In this document: positions 6,229 through 7,188 of the stretch, piece after piece
Numbering within the stretch: position 1 is the first letter of the stretch
Layout of the letters: each line of letters opens with the position of its first letter
Source: Pseudomonadota bacterium
Lineage (GTDB): Bacteria > Desulfobacterota > Desulfarculia > Desulfarculales > JAHJDS01
Length of the DNA stretch: 7,188 nt
Reading direction: 5' to 3'
Assembly: GCA_018812395.1 (NCBI GenBank)
Contig: JAHJDS010000196.1
Location: 1 to 7,188 of the forward strand
Notes under the pieces: model-generated
Database searches by the model: none
Told to the model about the DNA's origin: nothing
The model's input: only the letters and a program-made list of their open reading frames with translations
Position numbers and translations under genes: made by a program

Positions 6229-6256
6229 GGTAACCTTTGGGCCGCCTGGTTCGTCT
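6229..6256 (+). promoter_or_regulatory. Possible ECF-type promoter of the sigma-factor gene
   Basis: GGTAACC (6229-6235), 16 bp, then CGTCT (6252-6256). Many ECF sigma factors recognise an AAC-containing -35 and a CGTC-like -10 at this spacing (family knowledge), and many activate their own gene. This element lies upstream of the ECF sigma gene on the correct strand, with a predicted start near 6262-6264 and a leader of about 130 nt containing the 32-codon frame. Autoregulation is inference. Confidence 0.42.
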
Positions 6257-6289
6257 TAGGGTCAGACTCGTTGTTCAGGAGAGCCGATT

Positions 6290-6388
6290 GTGGACGAACC
6301 AACCAAGTTGCTGGTCCGCCTCGGGTCCGGTCCGGACAGGACCACCCCGCGCCCCGGGCCCTTGTGCCTGCGCCTGAGTCCGGGGTAA
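6290..6388 (+). CDS. Possible 32-codon leader reading frame upstream of the sigma gene
   Basis: GTG start at 6290 with AGGAG ending 8-9 nt upstream, 32 sense codons, and a TAA at 6386-6388 just 3 nt before the sigma-factor ATG at 6392. It begins MDEPTKLLVRLG and continues Pro/Arg/Gly-rich to LCLRLSPG. G or C ends 28 of the 32 codons, like the neighbouring genes. It lies in the same frame as the sigma factor, separated from it by TAA GGT. It may be a coupled leader peptide controlling sigma translation, or an N-terminal region of the sigma factor separated by a stop. It has no recognised homolog. A compact inverted repeat, GTCCGGTCCGGAC (6325-6337), lies inside it. Reality as a translated gene is unproven. 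Confidence 0.4.
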   Translation: MDEPTKLLVRLGSGPDRTTPRPGPLCLRLSPG

Positions 6389-6391
6389 GGT

Positions 6392-6967
6392 ATGACCATG
6401 GACTTTGGGGAGATATACGACCGGCATTACCGGCCGGTCAGGACCTTCATCGCCGCCCTGGTCAAGGACTCGTTTTTGGCCGAGGACCTCTGCCAGGAGA
6501 CCTTCATCCGGGTCCGGGATCACCTGGCCGAGGTGCGCGACCAGGCCAGGCTCAAGTCATGGGTCTTCAGCATCGCCCACAACGTCTGCCGGGACCACTT
6601 CCGCCGGGCTAAAACCCGGCCCGAGGCCTGGGCCGACGGCCTGGACCCCGAGTCGCCGGCCGCCGGACGGGGCCTGGTGATCGACCTGCTGCCCCAACAG
6701 GAGTTGGAGCGGCGCCAGATGAGTCAGTGCGTCCAGGACAAGATCGACCTCCTGCCCGAAGGCCGGCGGACCGTCCTGGTCCTCTACGACATCATGGGGT
6801 TTTCCCACCAGGAGGTGGCCGACGTCCTGCGGATCGAGGTCGGCGCGGCCAAGGTCAGGCTGCACCGGGCCCGGCGCTCGTTCCAGAAAATCCTCGAAAA
6901 AGACTGTGACTTCGAGGTGGACGGCCGGAGCGTGCTGGTCTGCGAGCCCAAGCCGAACCGAACCTGA
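6392..6967 (+). CDS. ECF-family RNA polymerase sigma factor
   Basis: 191-aa sigma-70 family regulator with only regions 2 and 4, typical of ECF (group IV) sigma factors, which direct RNA polymerase to stress- or condition-specific promoters. Region 2 spans about residues 8-74: AEDLCQETFIRV (30-41) is region 2.2 and LKSWVFSIAHNVCRDHFRR (54-72) covers 2.3-2.4. After a linker (75-111), region 4 (112-168) includes LPEGRRTVLVLYDIMGFSHQ and the helix-turn-helix EVADVLRIEVGAAKVRLHRARR (141-162). A 23-residue tail after region 4 carries C172 and C184, spaced C-x11-C, beyond the usual end of an ECF protein. Two ATGs fit, 6392 and 6398; GGGGTAAGG serves either. A possible ECF-type promoter and a coupled leader frame lie upstream. 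The next gene is a putative Fe-S protein, not a typical zinc-finger anti-sigma factor. The target regulon cannot be read from this window. Confidence 0.92.
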   Translation: MTMDFGEIYDRHYRPVRTFIAALVKDSFLAEDLCQETFIRVRDHLAEVRDQARLKSWVFSIAHNVCRDHFRRAKTRPEAWADGLDPESPAAGRGLVIDLLPQQELERRQMSQCVQDKIDLLPEGRRTVLVLYDIMGFSHQEVADVLRIEVGAAKVRLHRARRSFQKILEKDCDFEVDGRSVLVCEPKPNRT

Positions 6968-7008
6968 ATGCGCCGCCCAATGGGTGTCGCTTGATCACGA
7001 GACTGAGC

Positions 7009-7188
7009 GTGCTCCTCAGAACGTATAATCTCGAAATCTTCCGGCCCGAATGCAATCCCAGCTTTCAGAGCCTGCACGGCCACGCCCATCTGGACCAGGA
7101 CGTGACCGAGGTCCTGCCCTTTCTCAACCGGGAGCTTGGCGGTTTCGAGTACACCTGCCATCCGCCCAGCGTCACCTTCCGGGTCCAC
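7009..7188 (+). CDS. Putative Fe-S binding protein, N-terminal part (cut by right edge)
   Basis: Open frame of at least 60 codons to the window end, in the frame TYNLEIFRPECNPSFQ (5-20), then LDQDVTEVLPFLNRELGGF (28-46) and HPPSVTFRVH at the edge. From memory this matches the N-terminus of small (Fe-S)-binding proteins of anaerobic Deltaproteobacteria that end in a PF04060 four-cysteine cluster domain; the diagnostic C-terminal cysteines are beyond the edge, so the assignment is provisional. C15 and C50 are visible here. The start is uncertain: GTG at 7009 fits the family start best but has a poor ribosome binding site; an in-frame TTG at 6991 has GGGTG nearby and would add 6 residues. It lies 41 bp after the sigma-factor stop on the same strand, so the two are probably co-transcribed. 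Confidence 0.6.
   Translation, partial: MLLRTYNLEIFRPECNPSFQSLHGHAHLDQDVTEVLPFLNRELGGFEYTCHPPSVTFRVH

Noticed and set aside
6271..6612. A 113-codon plus-strand frame across the sigma leader and start
   Set aside because: It overlaps the sigma gene in another frame, is rich in Arg, Pro and Gly, and lacks a ribosome binding site or family motif.
7024..7029. Perfect TATAAT hexamer
   Set aside because: It lies inside the coding start of the last gene, no -35 element is found 15-19 bp upstream, and there is no gene start just downstream.

Overview
The window is GC-rich (by eye a little over 60%) and densely coded. It looks like chromosome from an anaerobic or redox-versatile bacterium. The gene set (an NfnAB electron-bifurcating transhydrogenase, a QueG-like ferredoxin protein, a DUF362 protein, ferritin, and a PF04060-type Fe-S protein start beside an ECF sigma factor) fits the sulfate-reducing former Deltaproteobacteria, most like Desulfovibrionales. 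That assignment is inference from gene content and protein flavour; no rRNA or other phylogenetic marker is present.

Left part (1-2112, minus strand): an nfnA-nfnB operon. nfnA (277 aa) has a good sigma-70-type promoter about 50-80 bp upstream. nfnB starts 18 bp after the nfnA stop, has its own strong ribosome binding site, and runs off the left edge after 393 codons. Both subunits show the expected flavin, pyridine-nucleotide and Fe-S motifs. Among them is the Asp plus three Cys set that ligates the [2Fe-2S] cluster in NfnA.

Centre-left (2243-3521): a minus-strand UPF0316/DUF2179 membrane protein and a plus-strand non-haem ferritin. They are divergent across a 190-bp intergenic region that carries a recognisable promoter for the membrane protein.

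Centre (3588-5194, plus strand): a two-gene unit with an ATGA stop/start overlap. The first gene is an unnamed protein with a HELGR motif that looks like a decayed HExxH zinc-peptidase site. The second is a short QueG-like (COG1600) protein that keeps eight Fe-S cysteines but lacks other typical QueG parts. It is convergent with a minus-strand DUF362 protein (5222-6127), with a small hairpin in the 27-bp gap.

Right part (6128-7188, plus strand): an ECF-family sigma factor preceded by a possible ECF-type promoter (GGTAACC-N16-CGTCT) and a 32-codon upstream reading frame that ends 3 bp before the sigma start. It is followed by the start of a putative Fe-S protein cut by the right edge. No zinc-finger anti-sigma gene lies directly after the sigma factor. 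This sigma/leader-frame/Fe-S arrangement is the most unusual part of the window. The recurring theme is redox and iron: pyridine nucleotide/ferredoxin balance, iron storage and several Fe-S proteins. There are no mobile elements, CRISPR arrays, tRNAs or rRNAs, and no gene-free stretch longer than 300 bp; the longest is 6128-6391, which contains the promoters and leader frame described below.
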